Source of the DNA: CAYVQU01 sp964453155
GTDB lineage: Bacteria; Chloroflexota; Anaerolineae; Anaerolineales; UBA11858
Reading direction: 5' to 3'
Assembly: GCA_964453155.1 (NCBI GenBank)
Contig: CAYVQU010000023.1
Coordinates: 1 to 41,613, forward strand
DNA length: 41,613 nt
A program made the position numbers and the translations under genes. The notes beneath the pieces are model-generated. The model was not told the DNA's origin and did no database searches. It saw nothing but the letters and a program-made list of their open reading frames with translations. The first letter of the stretch is position 1, and every line of letters begins with the position of its first letter. Shown piece after piece: positions 24,904 through 33,917 of this stretch.

Positions 24904-26048
24904 GAATTGGTTTTGATGTTAGCCAAACAGGTACGGCCAAAGCCGGTTGTGGGTATTTTGCCCATAGTCTGATCCGAGCTTTAGCAGATATCGATCAAAC
25001 CAACACCTATCTCCAATATCCGACTTTTGGTGATATCTATTTTGACCCTGATTGGAAAAAAAATATAGAATATTTGGGAGATAAAAATTTTCGTCGAGGT
25101 TTAGCCCATCCAAATCTAATTGCGGCCCGATCTTTTTGGGGACAGCCACCTTCAGATTTTGAGAAGATGTTAGGAAATCCCGATATCATTCATGCCAATA
25201 ATTTCTTTTGCCCGGTGGGTTTACGAAAAGCAAAACTTATCTACACCGTGTATGATTTGATTTTCCTACAGGCACCCGATTTAACCACCGAAACGAACCG
25301 GATTGGGTGTTTTCAGGGCGTTTTCAAGGCCAGTCAATTTGCCGATCACATCATCACAATTTCTAATTACTCCCGGGAACAATTTCTCCATTATTTCCCT
25401 TATTACCCTGCCGATCAAGTATCCGTTGTTCCATTGGCCTCGCGTTATTCTCAAACAACAACTTTCGCGGCTCCAAAACCACCCAGTTTAGAAATATTAG
25501 ATGCAGATGGCTTTTGGCTCAATGTGGGCACCCTGGAACCACGCAAAAACCAAATTGGGATACTGAAAGCTTACGCCGATTTACGAACTGCTGGAAGGAC
25601 TCAATTCCCACTGGTATTTGCCGGGGGTAAAGGTTGGCAGATGGATCATTTTGAGATCGAGATCGAAAAATTAGGCCTACAAAATGATGTCATCCAGTTG
25701 GGTTATGTAAATGATGCTCAACTCGTTTGGCTGCTTCAAAATTGTTTCGCATTTATTTTCCCATCATTTTTAGAGGGTTTTGGTTTGCCGGTTTTGGAGG
25801 CCATGAGCCAGGGAGCGGCGGTCATTACGTCAAATACAACTTCATTGCCAGAAGTGATTGGAGAAGCCGGATTATTAGTGGACCCTTACGACCATAATGA
25901 GATTTCCTCCGCCATGACCAGGCTGCAAGATGATGAGATTAATCGAAAAACCTTGCAAGCCAAAGCCCTTGAACGTTCGGAAATCTTCTCTTGGGAAAGG
26001 GTTGCCCAATCGGTTTTGGATATTTATTCCCAGGTAATCCATTCTTGA
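24900..26048 (+). CDS. glycosyltransferase family 4
   Basis: This 382-residue GT-B retaining transferase is read from GTG 24900, which overlaps the preceding TGA as GTGA; longer reading to 24810 would lie inside the GT2 gene. The N-terminal RIGFDVSQTGTAKAGCGYFA resembles mannosyl-/rhamnosyl-transferase starts. WLNVGTLEPRKNQIGIL begins the donor-binding half and FLEGFGLPVLEAMSQG contains the E-x7-E motif. SLPEVIGEAGLLVDPYD follows. It is soluble or peripheral. Donor not determinable; rhamnose is possible given the neighbouring dTDP-rhamnose genes. Confidence 0.86.
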   Translation: MRIGFDVSQTGTAKAGCGYFAHSLIRALADIDQTNTYLQYPTFGDIYFDPDWKKNIEYLGDKNFRRGLAHPNLIAARSFWGQPPSDFEKMLGNPDIIHANNFFCPVGLRKAKLIYTVYDLIFLQAPDLTTETNRIGCFQGVFKASQFADHIITISNYSREQFLHYFPYYPADQVSVVPLASRYSQTTTFAAPKPPSLEILDADGFWLNVGTLEPRKNQIGILKAYADLRTAGRTQFPLVFAGGKGWQMDHFEIEIEKLGLQNDVIQLGYVNDAQLVWLLQNCFAFIFPSFLEGFGLPVLEAMSQGAAVITSNTTSLPEVIGEAGLLVDPYDHNEISSAMTRLQDDEINRKTLQAKALERSEIFSWERVAQSVLDIYSQVIHS

Positions 26049-28960
26049 TTTTTTTGTCCTTTCTTCTGCTGACGCTGAATACGCTGTTATTGAATACCTG
26101 CTTCTCATATCGGTCGAGACTTAATTTTGGGTTGAGTCTCTTAATCTTGGGCTATGCTAATTTGGTTGTTACCCTCGAAGTTGCTAGCTTACTATCCCAG
26201 ATTACCCCTGTTTTTGTAATAGGGTTTCAAATCTTTGTTCTGGTTGGGTTGGGGGTAGTTTGGTACCAACTCGGACAGCCTCATCTTCTCATCCCTTTCC
26301 AAAACGGACAGTGGAAAATCTGGACTGAAGTTCCAAAAATTAAAAAGCAACCTCCCCTGCTGGTGTTGTTAATAGGGGTTGCCGTAATTTATGGCCTGGG
26401 TGCAATTCTGATCATTTCGCTGCCCCAAAACACCTTTGACAGCATGACATATCACCTCTCTCGGGTGGGTTACTGGCTTCAACATGAGACCTTATTTCCG
26501 TGGGATACACCCAATCCGCGCCAGACGACTTTCCCAATCAATGCTGAATTGGGGATATTGTGGACAGTATTGTTTTCGAAATCAGATCGATTTGCCGGAT
26601 TTGTGCAATGGTTTTCAGCGGTAGGGATTGGGTTGACAATATTTGGACTAGCTCGTCTAATGAAATTTACCCGATCCCAAGGATTATTCGCAGCTTTGAT
26701 CTGGGCCACATTTCCCCAAATTGCATTGCAGTCGATCACGACCCAAAACGATCTGGTGGTGGCTTTTTTTATCGTTGCGGCAGTTTATTTTCTGTTTTGG
26801 GGCGTAAAAACTGGGGAACAGGGGGCTTTGCTGATTTCAGGCTTAGCGGTGGGGCTGGCCGTGGGCACCAAAGTGACGGTTGCGCTCATTGTTCCTGGCT
26901 TTTTGCTCACAATTGGATTGCTGTGGATTTTAAATCGGTCATTTCGCAACCAGAATCTTATCAGGTGGGTCGGATATGTCCTGATTGGCATAATCATCCT
27001 GGGTAGTTTTACTTATATCCAAAACCAGATATTTTATGGAAACCCGTTGGGTTTAAAACGGTGGACTGGCTGGGTGCTCAGTGGGGGAGTTTCAATTAGC
27101 CGGTTACAGCGTATGGGATTGAATCTTTTAATCTATGCCTACCAATTCCTGGATTTAGCGGGTTTACCGGAACCGATTTTTGGAATTGTCAACGAGTTTA
27201 AGGCCTCTCTCGCAGAGCTTTTGCTGCAAAACTTTGATCGTACGATGCTATTTTCAAAGATTTATGCCTTAGATCGGGTAATGCGACCATCAAACATTAT
27301 CCAAGAAGATACGGTTTGGTTTGGGGCTTTGGCCCCGGTATTGCTCATTGCCGGAATAGGTGTGAATTTTTGGCAGGGGCTGAGGCAAAAAGATTTGGTT
27401 CGTTTCAGCTTGATATTGATTGGGGGGAGTTTTCTTTTTGTGATCAGCTTTTTATTTGGTTGGACTCCCTTTCGGGTGCGGTATTTTGTGATCATGATCT
27501 CGGTTTTAGCCCCGTTGATGGGCGTCTGTTACCTCGCCAAACCGACCCAGCGGATTTATATGTGGTTTGTTACCGTCATTAGCCTGTGGATTTTGAGTTG
27601 GGCTTTCATCAATAACATTTCCCACCCGTTGATTGGTTCTGAGTCCATCATTGGCCAAACCCGATCCGAAATACGATTACGAAATAACCCCAAGATGATC
27701 AACCCCGCGACATTGGTTGCGGATCATGTTCCGGAAGATGCTGTTTTGCTGACCAGCCTGGGTCTTGACCATTGGGATTATGTCTTGTTTGGCGATAATT
27801 TTGAGCGCCAGGTGATCCCATTAGATCCCCAGGATCTTGCAGTCGATGCTGCAGATATCCAGGCTGCCGGAGCGGAATACTTCCTGGTGGCCCCCCGCGA
27901 ACGCCTGTTTTTAGAAATTCCCGCCGGGTTATCATGGATAGCGGGCGGGGATGGCTGGGATTTGTATCGCGTCGGTGGTGAAGTTTCCGATCAACCAGTT
28001 CATCTCCGTGAAAGAATTGCCGGAGTGCAAGATGAACAGAATATTTTGAATGTTTCCCCAGCATTATGGGAGACAGTGGGCGTAACGGAGTTATATGCTC
28101 AGGATTGGGGTATCGAGTCGCATGCCAACCAGGGATTTAAATGGTTGGGGGAGGGGCTTAATCAAGGATTACGCGGATTTTTATACTCGGTCACCGATAT
28201 CCCGGTTTTAATTCGGTTCCGGGTGCAACCAGGCCCGAGTAATATGGGTGTTACTCGCAATTTGGTCGCTGGTTTTTATCGTTACGGACCTTATGGTCCC
28301 ATCCTCGAAAATGCCCTCAGGAAGGAAATCACAATCTCCGATCTTGAAACGAATGAAATAATCTACCCGTTGAAACCAGGGTTGAATGAATTTCGTTTTT
28401 ACAGTTTAGATCGGGCCACAGCTCCAGCTAGCGTCACGGGGGATCAACGGCCATTATTGCTGCGCTTAGACCAGATCGAAATTCTCCCGTTCGAAAATAA
28501 TCCTGGGATTTTGCAGGTCGCTGAAAATTTGCAGCCGCATATCGAGGTTACCGAAAAATTTTTGGCCGAATGGGATGTTGAGGTTTCAGCTACAGAGACC
28601 TTTTATTGGTTAGGGACTGGAATTGATCAGGGCTATGAGGCTTTCATTTGGGTTGACCAATCCCATGATGCCCAATTGCAGTTTAAAATGCAGCCTGGAC
28701 CCGCCAGAGATGATCCGACCCGGAATGTTGCGATATCCTGGGGGAGTTATCCGGGCGATTTAGGTGTTCTAGAATATTCCAAAGTGATCCAGTTTGATAA
28801 CCCAGTCGAATATGAAATTGAGCTTCGACTCCAACCTGGGTTGAATTCGGTTGCTTTAGCTGTCTTAGATGATGCTAATGTTCCCATCCACGCCAATGGA
28901 GATACGCGGCCATTATTAGTTCAACTGAAGCGTATTGACCTGCTGACTGATTATGAGTAA
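26045..28960 (+). CDS. large GT39-like membrane glycosyltransferase with duplicated beta-rich C-terminal domain
   Basis: This protein of about 971 residues is read from a TTG at 26045 overlapping the preceding stop; the start is uncertain because no Shine-Dalgarno is clear and the frame is open back to 25991. It begins with three helices and then a PMT_2-type multi-helix core, with TFDSMTYHL (D132 acidic loop) and TQNDLVVAFF. From about residue 565 it is extracytoplasmic. The last part consists of two homologous units at about 685-810 and 840-965, each with WLGxGxxQG, a QPGP turn, PGLN, and GD(Q/T)RPLL followed by an I-(E/D)-x-L end. These may bind carbohydrate. It is far longer than typical GT39 proteins (about 500). 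Confidence 0.72.
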   Translation: MIFLSFLLLTLNTLLLNTCFSYRSRLNFGLSLLILGYANLVVTLEVASLLSQITPVFVIGFQIFVLVGLGVVWYQLGQPHLLIPFQNGQWKIWTEVPKIKKQPPLLVLLIGVAVIYGLGAILIISLPQNTFDSMTYHLSRVGYWLQHETLFPWDTPNPRQTTFPINAELGILWTVLFSKSDRFAGFVQWFSAVGIGLTIFGLARLMKFTRSQGLFAALIWATFPQIALQSITTQNDLVVAFFIVAAVYFLFWGVKTGEQGALLISGLAVGLAVGTKVTVALIVPGFLLTIGLLWILNRSFRNQNLIRWVGYVLIGIIILGSFTYIQNQIFYGNPLGLKRWTGWVLSGGVSISRLQRMGLNLLIYAYQFLDLAGLPEPIFGIVNEFKASLAELLLQNFDRTMLFSKIYALDRVMRPSNIIQEDTVWFGALAPVLLIAGIGVNFWQGLRQKDLVRFSLILIGGSFLFVISFLFGWTPFRVRYFVIMISVLAPLMGVCYLAKPTQRIYMWFVTVISLWILSWAFINNISHPLIGSESIIGQTRSEIRLRNNPKMINPATLVADHVPEDAVLLTSLGLDHWDYVLFGDNFERQVIPLDPQDLAVDAADIQAAGAEYFLVAPRERLFLEIPAGLSWIAGGDGWDLYRVGGEVSDQPVHLRERIAGVQDEQNILNVSPALWETVGVTELYAQDWGIESHANQGFKWLGEGLNQGLRGFLYSVTDIPVLIRFRVQPGPSNMGVTRNLVAGFYRYGPYGPILENALRKEITISDLETNEIIYPLKPGLNEFRFYSLDRATAPASVTGDQRPLLLRLDQIEILPFENNPGILQVAENLQPHIEVTEKFLAEWDVEVSATETFYWLGTGIDQGYEAFIWVDQSHDAQLQFKMQPGPARDDPTRNVAISWGSYPGDLGVLEYSKVIQFDNPVEYEIELRLQPGLNSVALAVLDDANVPIHANGDTRPLLVQLKRIDLLTDYE

Positions 28961-29873
28961 CCTTCCTTCAATTTCAGTCATTACTCCCTCGCTAAATTCT
29001 GGGAAATTTATACGAGCGACGATTGATTCAGTCCTTTCCCAAAATTATCCCCATCTTACCTATCGGGTCGTCGATGGGGGCTCAACCGATAATACTGACG
29101 AGATTCTGCGATCTTTTGGCAACCGTTTGGATTGGGTTTCAGAGCCGGATGACGGTCAAGCGGCGGCAATCAATAAAGGTTGGCAAAAAACGGATGGGGA
29201 GATCATCGCCTGGCTGAATGCCGATGATATTTATCTATCGAACACATTGGGGGATGTAGGTAGATATTTTCAAAAGCATCCTGAGGTGGATATCATTTTC
29301 GGAGCTTGTGATTATATCTCTGCCGCTGGAGATGTTTTGCGGCCTTATCCCACCGCCCATTTTGACCGCCGGACTTTTATTTGTAATGCGATAAATTTCA
29401 TTCCACAACCCGCAACATTTATCCGGCGGAGCGTTCTCGAAAAAATCGGCTGGTTAGACGAAACCCTTTCCTTTGTTTTTGATTTTGACTATTGGTTGCG
29501 AGCCAGTTTAGATCATAAAATCGTATTCGTTGAGCATAAATTAGCAGCCATGCGCCTGCATCAGGACTCGAAATCAACAACCGCCTTCGGCCATTTTGGT
29601 GCCGAGTTGATCAGGGCATATCAGAATTTATTCTCCGAGCCAGCTTTACCCTCTGAATTAGTCGATTTGAAAACTGTGGCCTTTGCCAATGTCTATCATC
29701 GGGCGGCTGATTGTGCCTTTTGGGCTGGAGAATCTTCTCGAGCCCGGAAATATGTGCGTAAATCCAGACAATATCAAATGTGGCCCCCTCGCAAACTTTG
29801 GTTTTGGGTTGCATTGGGGAAATTTGGATACAGGCTGGAGAACAAGTTTTATCCAAATCCTTATCTGCCATGA
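28953..29873 (+). CDS. glycosyltransferase family 2
   Basis: This 306-residue GT-A transferase has ISVITPSLNSGKFIRATI, VVDGGSTDNTDEIL, SEPDDGQAAAINKGW and WLNADDIYLS, where NADD is the metal site. FDFDYWLRASL is the conserved acidic motif of the acceptor half. It is the fourth member of the paralogous GT2 group. Its start lies in the last eight bases of the preceding membrane protein (ATGAGTAA), and its TGA overlaps the next gene, so translation of all three is probably coupled. Confidence 0.88.
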   Translation: MSNLPSISVITPSLNSGKFIRATIDSVLSQNYPHLTYRVVDGGSTDNTDEILRSFGNRLDWVSEPDDGQAAAINKGWQKTDGEIIAWLNADDIYLSNTLGDVGRYFQKHPEVDIIFGACDYISAAGDVLRPYPTAHFDRRTFICNAINFIPQPATFIRRSVLEKIGWLDETLSFVFDFDYWLRASLDHKIVFVEHKLAAMRLHQDSKSTTAFGHFGAELIRAYQNLFSEPALPSELVDLKTVAFANVYHRAADCAFWAGESSRARKYVRKSRQYQMWPPRKLWFWVALGKFGYRLENKFYPNPYLP

Positions 29874-31018
29874 TGCCGGTTCGAGTAGCAATTTGCTATG
29901 ATACACAATTGAATATTGGCGGAGTTGAAACCCATTTAGTCGCGTTATTGAAACAAAGCGATCCGGATCAGTTTGAGTTTGTGATATTTTCCAAGGTTTC
30001 CGACGAATTCAAATCCGCTGTTGATCAAAAAAACGTAAAATTTGCCGCGCTCGGAATTGGGCATCCCCTTAATCCCGTTTTTACCTGTCGCATGGCGCAA
30101 AAATTGCATCAAGAGCGGATTGATCTGGTACATGCCCATAGTCCGTCCGCCGCATTGTGGGGGCGGTTGGGCGCTCGAATTGCCCAGAAACCTTGTTTGG
30201 TAACAACCCACTTGCCAGTGGAGCATTATCACGGCAATTTGCAGACCATTAAGGCTCGAATTGGGCGTCAAATATATATTTTGCTAGACCGGTGCTTGAA
30301 TCGCAATCGGAGATTTTCTCGGTACATAATTTATGTCTCCACTAATCAATACCATCAAGACCTCAGCACAAATCCGGCGTTATCAAAATATGCCAACGTG
30401 ATCCCCAATGGTGTCGGTTTGAAACGTTTTCAGAATCAGAACCGCCGGGCTCTCCGCACTCGGTTTTCCGTGTCAGATGATACCCTTGTGATCGTTTTTG
30501 TCGGTCGCTTGACGTATCAGAAAGGGATTGATGTTTTGCTGGATGCAATTGCCCAGTTTTCGGATGACACGAACATCACTTTGTGGTTAATCGGCACGGG
30601 TGAACTGGAGTTTGAGTTGAAAGCGCGCGCGGCTAATCTGGGGTTGGATAATCGGGTCACTTTTTGGGGCTCTCAATCGGAAATCCCCGCATTTCTGGGG
30701 GCCAGTGATATATTTGTCTTACCATCCCGCTATGAGGGCCTACCAATGGCTTTGGTGGAAGCTCAGGCTGCTGGATTACCGGTAGTTGTCTCTCGAACTG
30801 GGGAGATAGAAAAATGGATCGCGGATGATATCGAAGGCGTACTGGTATCTCCCGAAGATCCATATGCGTTGGCACAGGCGATCAAAAAACTAAACTCCGA
30901 TGAGAAATTGCGCCAGAAAATATCAATCAATAATCAGATCGCTGCTCAACACTATGCCGATTCTGAAATGGTTGCTAAGATTAATGCTGTGTATCTAGAC
31001 TGTATACAGAAAACATAG
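29870..31018 (+). CDS. glycosyltransferase family 4
   Basis: This 382-residue GT-B transferase has ICYDTQLNIGGVETHLVALL (the GG acceptor-side loop), VHAHSPSAALWGRL, IPNGVGLKRF, FVGRLTYQKGIDVLLDA at the start of the donor half, and SRYEGLPMALVEAQAAG with the E-x7-E motif. The start ATG 29870 overlaps the preceding stop by four bases (another ATG is at 29873); the longer reading from 29780 lies within the GT2 gene. The stop codon at 31016-31018 is part of the palindromic element that begins at 31017. Donor unknown. Confidence 0.88.
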   Translation: MMPVRVAICYDTQLNIGGVETHLVALLKQSDPDQFEFVIFSKVSDEFKSAVDQKNVKFAALGIGHPLNPVFTCRMAQKLHQERIDLVHAHSPSAALWGRLGARIAQKPCLVTTHLPVEHYHGNLQTIKARIGRQIYILLDRCLNRNRRFSRYIIYVSTNQYHQDLSTNPALSKYANVIPNGVGLKRFQNQNRRALRTRFSVSDDTLVIVFVGRLTYQKGIDVLLDAIAQFSDDTNITLWLIGTGELEFELKARAANLGLDNRVTFWGSQSEIPAFLGASDIFVLPSRYEGLPMALVEAQAAGLPVVVSRTGEIEKWIADDIEGVLVSPEDPYALAQAIKKLNSDEKLRQKISINNQIAAQHYADSEMVAKINAVYLDCIQKT

Positions 31019-31112
31019 ACCCCAGGGATTTTACGAAGAAATTAGAACGAAATAAATTTATGTAGACAAAAACATTTTGATTTCAGATTACTTTTAGAAA
31101 CCCCTGGGGTCT
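31017..31112. repeat. AGACCCCAGGG palindromic element, copy 2
   Basis: Arm agaccccagggattt (31017-31031) pairs with aaacccctggggtct (31098-31112), 14 of 15 positions, around a 66-base AT-rich loop. It has the same ends as the element at 17867-17930 but a longer, unrelated interior. It lies between the GT4 gene and the ABC transporter permease, one of the largest gaps in the gene chain, and includes the last bases of the GT4 stop codon. Confidence 0.8.
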
Positions 31113-31174
31113 TTGCTGAGATTAATTATCAATTAGCTGTCTAAAGTCAAAACATTGATACTCATCCTGCGTAC
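31113..31174 (+). other. leader of the ABC transporter genes
   Basis: A 62-bp AT-rich stretch follows the palindrome and precedes ATG 31175. I see no convincing -35/-10 pair and only a weak Shine-Dalgarno, so an independent promoter here is possible but not shown. Confidence 0.25.
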
Positions 31175-32014
31175 ATGAGAAAAATAATCGCTCGATTTTC
31201 AAACGAACTGTATGACTCAGATCGCCGGCCGCATCCACTCGTGGAAGAAATGTTGGCAATTTTTCAGTATCGAGAACTTATCTATCAGTTTGTCTCTCGT
31301 TCGATAAAGACTCGCTACAAACGGTCGATTTTAGGCGTCGTTTGGACGATGCTAAACCCGCTGTTGACGATGATCGTCTTGACTATTGTGTTTTCAAATC
31401 TCTTCCGGTTTGAGATTGTGCATTTCCCAATTTATGTGTTAAGCGGTCAGGTTGTCTGGATTTTCTTCTCCAATGTGACGAGTAGTGCTATGGGGGAGAT
31501 GGTCTGGAGTGGCGATCTATTAAACCGAATATATGTGCCCAAATCGGTTTTTGCAGTAGCCGCCATTGGAACCGGGTTGGTCAACTTATTTTTGTCAATA
31601 TTTCCACTAATTGGAATTGCTTTATTTTTGGGAGTACGGCTCAATCTTTCCATTTTGTCTTGGCCACTGATCATCTTGTTACTGTCGGTATTTTGTTTGG
31701 GTGCCAGTCTCTTTTTATCAACCCTGGCGGTCTATTTTGCTGACATTCTCCCCGTTTATGAGGTGGTTCTCACAATTTGGATGTTTGCGACTCCAATCAT
31801 CTATCCAGTTGACATTGTGCCGGTTAAATGGCTGTGGATTTACAAACTAAATCCTATGTTTTATTTTGTAGAAGCCTTCCGCTTACCCATTCACTATGGG
31901 CTAATGCCTGGACGAGGATTGTGGATCCCGGCCATCATTATGGCTTTGGTCTCACTTCTGGTAGGGGGGCTACTCTTTACATCCAAATCAAGTGAATATG
32001 CCTACCGCTTATGA
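31175..32014 (+). CDS. wzm: ABC-2 polysaccharide export permease
   Basis: This 279-residue inner-membrane protein is the permease of a polysaccharide ABC transporter (Wzm/TagG/KpsM type). The N-terminal cytoplasmic part ends in SIKTRYKRSILGVVWTMLNPL, the usual amphipathic entry to the first helix. About six helices follow, with FANxVTSS-like FSNVTSSAMGEM, YVPKSVFAVAAIGTGLVN, and a C-terminal YKLNPMFYFVEAFR that is strongly conserved in the family. The ATPase gene overlaps it by four bases (ATGA). It probably exports the lipid-linked polymer made by the rest of the locus. Confidence 0.93.
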   Translation: MRKIIARFSNELYDSDRRPHPLVEEMLAIFQYRELIYQFVSRSIKTRYKRSILGVVWTMLNPLLTMIVLTIVFSNLFRFEIVHFPIYVLSGQVVWIFFSNVTSSAMGEMVWSGDLLNRIYVPKSVFAVAAIGTGLVNLFLSIFPLIGIALFLGVRLNLSILSWPLIILLLSVFCLGASLFLSTLAVYFADILPVYEVVLTIWMFATPIIYPVDIVPVKWLWIYKLNPMFYFVEAFRLPIHYGLMPGRGLWIPAIIMALVSLLVGGLLFTSKSSEYAYRL

Positions 32015-32760
32015 TTGAGCCCCAGCAAATTGATAATGTAGTCTCTCTCGAAGATATATCGGTAGTCTATCGGTTGCCCCGTGAGCGTTTATCGGGGATT
32101 AAAGAATTCACCATTCGCTGGTTGCAACGGCGCATCACTTATGATGAGTTTTGGGCCTTAAAAAGTGTTAGCTTTCAAGTGACCAAAGGGGAAATATTTG
32201 GTGTCATTGGCCCCAATGGGGCTGGCAAGAGTACCCTGCTTAAGGTTATGGCAAAGGTACTCACGCCCCAAGCTGGGAGAGTCATTATCCGCGGAAAGCT
32301 GGCGCCATTATTGGAATTAGGGGGCGGGTTCCATCCCGAATTGACCGGCCGCGAAAATATCTATCTTAACAGCGCGCTTTTAGGGCGAACGCGCTCGGAA
32401 ACAACCGCCCTGATTGATCAAATCACTGCCTTTGCCGAAGTAGGTGATTTCATTGATGCCCCCCTACGAACTTATTCAACCGGGATGGCGGCTCGTTTGG
32501 GATTTTCAGTGGCAACCTGCGAACGCCCTGACATCTTACTCATCGATGAAGTTTTGTCTGTTGGGGATGTCTTGTTTCAGGAAAAATGTTTGGATCTCAT
32601 GTTGAAGTATAAGGCTCTAGGAACTACGATCATCGTTGTATCTCATGATTTGGGGACAATCCAACGATTTTGCGATCGGACTTTGTGGTTATCGGGCGGA
32701 CAAATTAAGCTAATGGGTGCCCCCCAAGAAGTGGCCCGCGAGTATTTGCCTGGTGCCTAA
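32011..32760 (+). CDS. wzt: ABC polysaccharide export ATPase
   Basis: This 249-residue ATPase partners the permease. Walker A is GPNGAGKST (67-75), the Q-loop region follows, the signature is YSTGMAARLGFS, Walker B is ILLIDEVLSVGD, and the switch His is in VVSHDL. It ends soon after the nucleotide-binding domain, so it lacks the C-terminal carbohydrate-binding domain that some Wzt proteins use to recognise a capped chain end. It therefore resembles TagH/KpsT-like short forms. The end overlaps the next GT4 gene by eight bases. Confidence 0.94.
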   Translation: MIEPQQIDNVVSLEDISVVYRLPRERLSGIKEFTIRWLQRRITYDEFWALKSVSFQVTKGEIFGVIGPNGAGKSTLLKVMAKVLTPQAGRVIIRGKLAPLLELGGGFHPELTGRENIYLNSALLGRTRSETTALIDQITAFAEVGDFIDAPLRTYSTGMAARLGFSVATCERPDILLIDEVLSVGDVLFQEKCLDLMLKYKALGTTIIVVSHDLGTIQRFCDRTLWLSGGQIKLMGAPQEVAREYLPGA

Positions 32761-33898
32761 GACCAAGTTTGCCCGGGTGATCATCTGCCGTTCAAATCCA
32801 ATTGACCCCGATCCGCGGGTAGAAAAGGTTGCCCAAGCATTGGTAGCGGCAGGGTTTATGGTCAAAGTTTTGGGGTGGGACCGAACGGCCAAACTGCCGC
32901 AGCAGGAGAAATTAAATGGAATTTGGATTAGCCGTTTGCCAATCCAGGCAGATTTCGGTCGCGGGATTCAAAATTTCCCGGCCTTGCTTCGTTGGCAATG
33001 GCATCTATTGATCTGGTTGCTTCGCCATCGGAGAGAAATTGATTTGATCCATGCCTGCGACTTCGATACTGTCCTACCCGCATTGGCATTGAAATTCATC
33101 TTTCAAAAGAAGGTGATCTATGATATCTTCGATTTCTATGCCGATCACCTCCGAGCTACTCCTGCCTGGATCAAGCGTTTGATCCGCTGGATGGATAATT
33201 GGAGTATCAATTATGTCGACGGGGTTATTGTGGTGGATGAGGCCCGGTGGGCTCAAGTTCCCCGCGCCCTGCCTAGGCAGTCGGCTGTGATCTACAATAC
33301 CCCTAAGGATATCCTGGCCAATTTACAGGCTGACGAAAATCAATCTGACCAAAATCCGTTTACGATTGTTTATGTCGGTTTATTACAGCGCGAACGGGGG
33401 ATTTTCGAGTTAATCAACGTTGTGGCGCGTCACCCTGAGTGGCGGTTTCATTTGGCCGGTTTTGGCGGCGATGAGGCAGAAATGATCGTTTTAGCCAATC
33501 AACTTTCCAATGTTGAGTGGCACGGACGGATCCCATATCGGCAAGCTTTACAATTGAGTCATTCTGCTGATATCATTTTTGCAACCTATGATCCGGCGGT
33601 TCCCAACCATCGTTTTGCCAGCCCAAATAAAGTTTTTGAAGCCATGATGCTTGGCAAACCGTTGATCGTTACTCACCACACCCATATTGATCAAATTGTG
33701 AAAAAATTTGATTGTGGCATAGTCATTCCTTACGGAGATGAGAAAGCGCTGGAAAAAAGTCTGTTGCTTCTGAGTTCTGATCCGCAATTGCGGAGACAAC
33801 TAGGAAATAAATCCCGGCAGGCCTATGAGCAAAATTATCAGTGGTCACAAATGGAGGCTCGGTTGCTAAGTCTCTACCAAGCCGTACAATTTGAATAA
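32753..33898 (+). CDS. glycosyltransferase family 4
   Basis: This protein of about 381 residues is read from GTG 32753, overlapping the ATPase stop; the frame is open upstream to 32717 but within the ATPase gene. The N-terminal half has ICRSNPIDPDPRVEKVAQAL and IHACDFDTVLPALAL. The donor half starts at IVYVGLLQRERGIFELI and contains FASPNKVFEAMMLGKPLI, a GT4 variant with a single clear Glu in the donor loop. It is a GT-B protein without membrane helices. Donor not determinable. It sits between transporter and a second GT4 in the same transcript. Confidence 0.83.
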   Translation: MPKTKFARVIICRSNPIDPDPRVEKVAQALVAAGFMVKVLGWDRTAKLPQQEKLNGIWISRLPIQADFGRGIQNFPALLRWQWHLLIWLLRHRREIDLIHACDFDTVLPALALKFIFQKKVIYDIFDFYADHLRATPAWIKRLIRWMDNWSINYVDGVIVVDEARWAQVPRALPRQSAVIYNTPKDILANLQADENQSDQNPFTIVYVGLLQRERGIFELINVVARHPEWRFHLAGFGGDEAEMIVLANQLSNVEWHGRIPYRQALQLSHSADIIFATYDPAVPNHRFASPNKVFEAMMLGKPLIVTHHTHIDQIVKKFDCGIVIPYGDEKALEKSLLLLSSDPQLRRQLGNKSRQAYEQNYQWSQMEARLLSLYQAVQFE

Positions 33899-33917
33899 TG
33901 TCCTCCCGAAACCGCCT

